Below are positions 32,244-32,698 of a stretch of DNA of 32,698 nt, in pieces. The DNA is from Bacteroidia bacterium (lineage in GTDB: Bacteria > Bacteroidota > Bacteroidia > Bacteroidales > CAJPTX01), in NCBI GenBank assembly GCA_905373665.1, contig CAJPTV010000012.1, positions 1 through 32,698 on the forward strand, read 5' to 3'. Position 1 is the stretch's first letter, and each line of letters opens with the position of its first letter. The notes beneath the pieces are model-generated. The model worked only from the letters and a program-made list of their open reading frames with translations, did not search any database and had not been told where the DNA came from. Both the position numbers and the translations under genes were made by a program.

Positions 32244-32698
32244 TTACCGTTCGTAAAAGCGCTCTAGAACGAGCAGGCTGCAGAAATCTTCCAAGCGCGG
32301 ATTGAAGAATTGAGCGCAATAAGCATTTGCGTGCTCTATGATTGTGTTTGCCTCTGCGGGATGAGCTAGATAATAGAGAAGTTTTTCTTCCAAGTCTTCA
32401 TAGTCGGGGCGGAGTTCAATGTAGTGGTAACCGCCTTGGAGACACCCCTCCATAAACCATGTCTCTATCGTAGGAGGTGGCATTACTGCTATTGAGTGAG
32501 AGGACATAATCCATTTGAGATTTTTCGCTACGTCGTCTCCCTGCAAGCTAAGGATGAATTTATAGTTGAGGTATCGTCTTTTTGGGATGAGCCCATTCTG
32601 CTCGTTCAATACCATTCTTTCCAACATCCCCTAATTCACATAAAGGGATTATTGCACAGTAAATACATCTTATATTGATGATTTTTAGTAACTTAGTG
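32244..32698 (-). pseudogene. Glycosyltransferase family 90 (CAP10-like), partial, apparent frameshift
   Basis: The minus-strand frame from 32571 down to 32244 encodes the C-terminal part of a GT90-like glycosyltransferase: YLNYKFILSLQGDDVAKN, LKWIMSSHSIAVMP, ETWFMEG and YHYIELRPDYEDLEEKL are family signatures. These enzymes act on surface polysaccharides or lipopolysaccharide. Upstream, the same frame hits a TAG just before an ATG at 32627. A different frame, open from the right edge, reads PLCELGDVGKNGIERAEW and AHPKKTIPQL before a TAA at 32560-32562, which fits the expected preceding part of the family. The two halves therefore seem to be joined by a frameshift between about 32560 and 32590. 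The N-terminal portion lies beyond the window. It may be a pseudogene or a sequencing error. It converges with the chemoreceptor gene. Confidence 0.7.

Noticed and set aside
1..32698. CRISPR array, insertion sequence or prophage
   Set aside because: No regularly spaced direct repeats, transposase, integrase or phage structural genes were found. The repeat cluster at 5034-5318 has variable spacing and mixed orientation, unlike CRISPR.

Overview
The window (about 50% GC) looks like a chromosome segment of a Bacteroidales bacterium, most likely Porphyromonas or a close relative. Three things point there: a complete type IX secretion core (porP-porK-porL-porM-porN in the Porphyromonas gingivalis order), Bacteroidota-type promoters (TAnnTTTG at -7 with TTTG about 20 bases upstream), and typical Bacteroidota families (zinc-finger-less TopA, FGE-like PorK, AAA-ATPase/PD-(D/E)XK fusion proteins). 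The genus is inferred from gene content, not from a search.

Layout. 1-1148 (minus): 5' part of an AAA-ATPase-like gene running off the left edge. 1149-1429: GC-rich intergenic DNA with short repeats. 1430-4966: pyruvate:ferredoxin oxidoreductase (nifJ). 4967-5836: 870-base intergenic region with four related two-hairpin repeats and a strong terminator. 5837-7794: groES-groEL, then a terminator. 7967-10336: topA. 10614-16959: porPKLMN with its own promoter and a terminator. 17398-22185: a tandemly duplicated two-gene module. 22329-27512: typA-valS-birA, probably one operon. 27632-27702: tRNA-Cys with promoter and terminator. 27883-29190: ugd. 29306-30043: a hypothetical lipoprotein. 30295-32193: a methyl-accepting chemotaxis protein. 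32244-32698 (minus): a glycosyltransferase family 90 gene that runs off the right edge and appears frameshifted.

The best candidate for an undescribed system is the module at 17398-22185. Each half is an 'A' protein with a YbjN/type III-chaperone-like region plus a 'B' protein. B is a trypsin-like serine protease with intact His36/Asp66/Ser138, no signal peptide and no PDZ domain, followed by a four-cysteine zinc ribbon and a C-terminal YbjN-like domain. The two copies have diverged but keep identical spacing of catalytic and zinc-binding residues. This suggests an intracellular protease-partner pair. Its substrate and trigger are unknown, and its position next to the secretion operon is suggestive only.

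Other points of note are the structure-conserving repeats at 5034-5318, an in-frame amber codon between a well-placed start and the lipoprotein signal at 29285-29353, the broken GT90 gene, and a chemoreceptor in a lineage that usually lacks chemotaxis.
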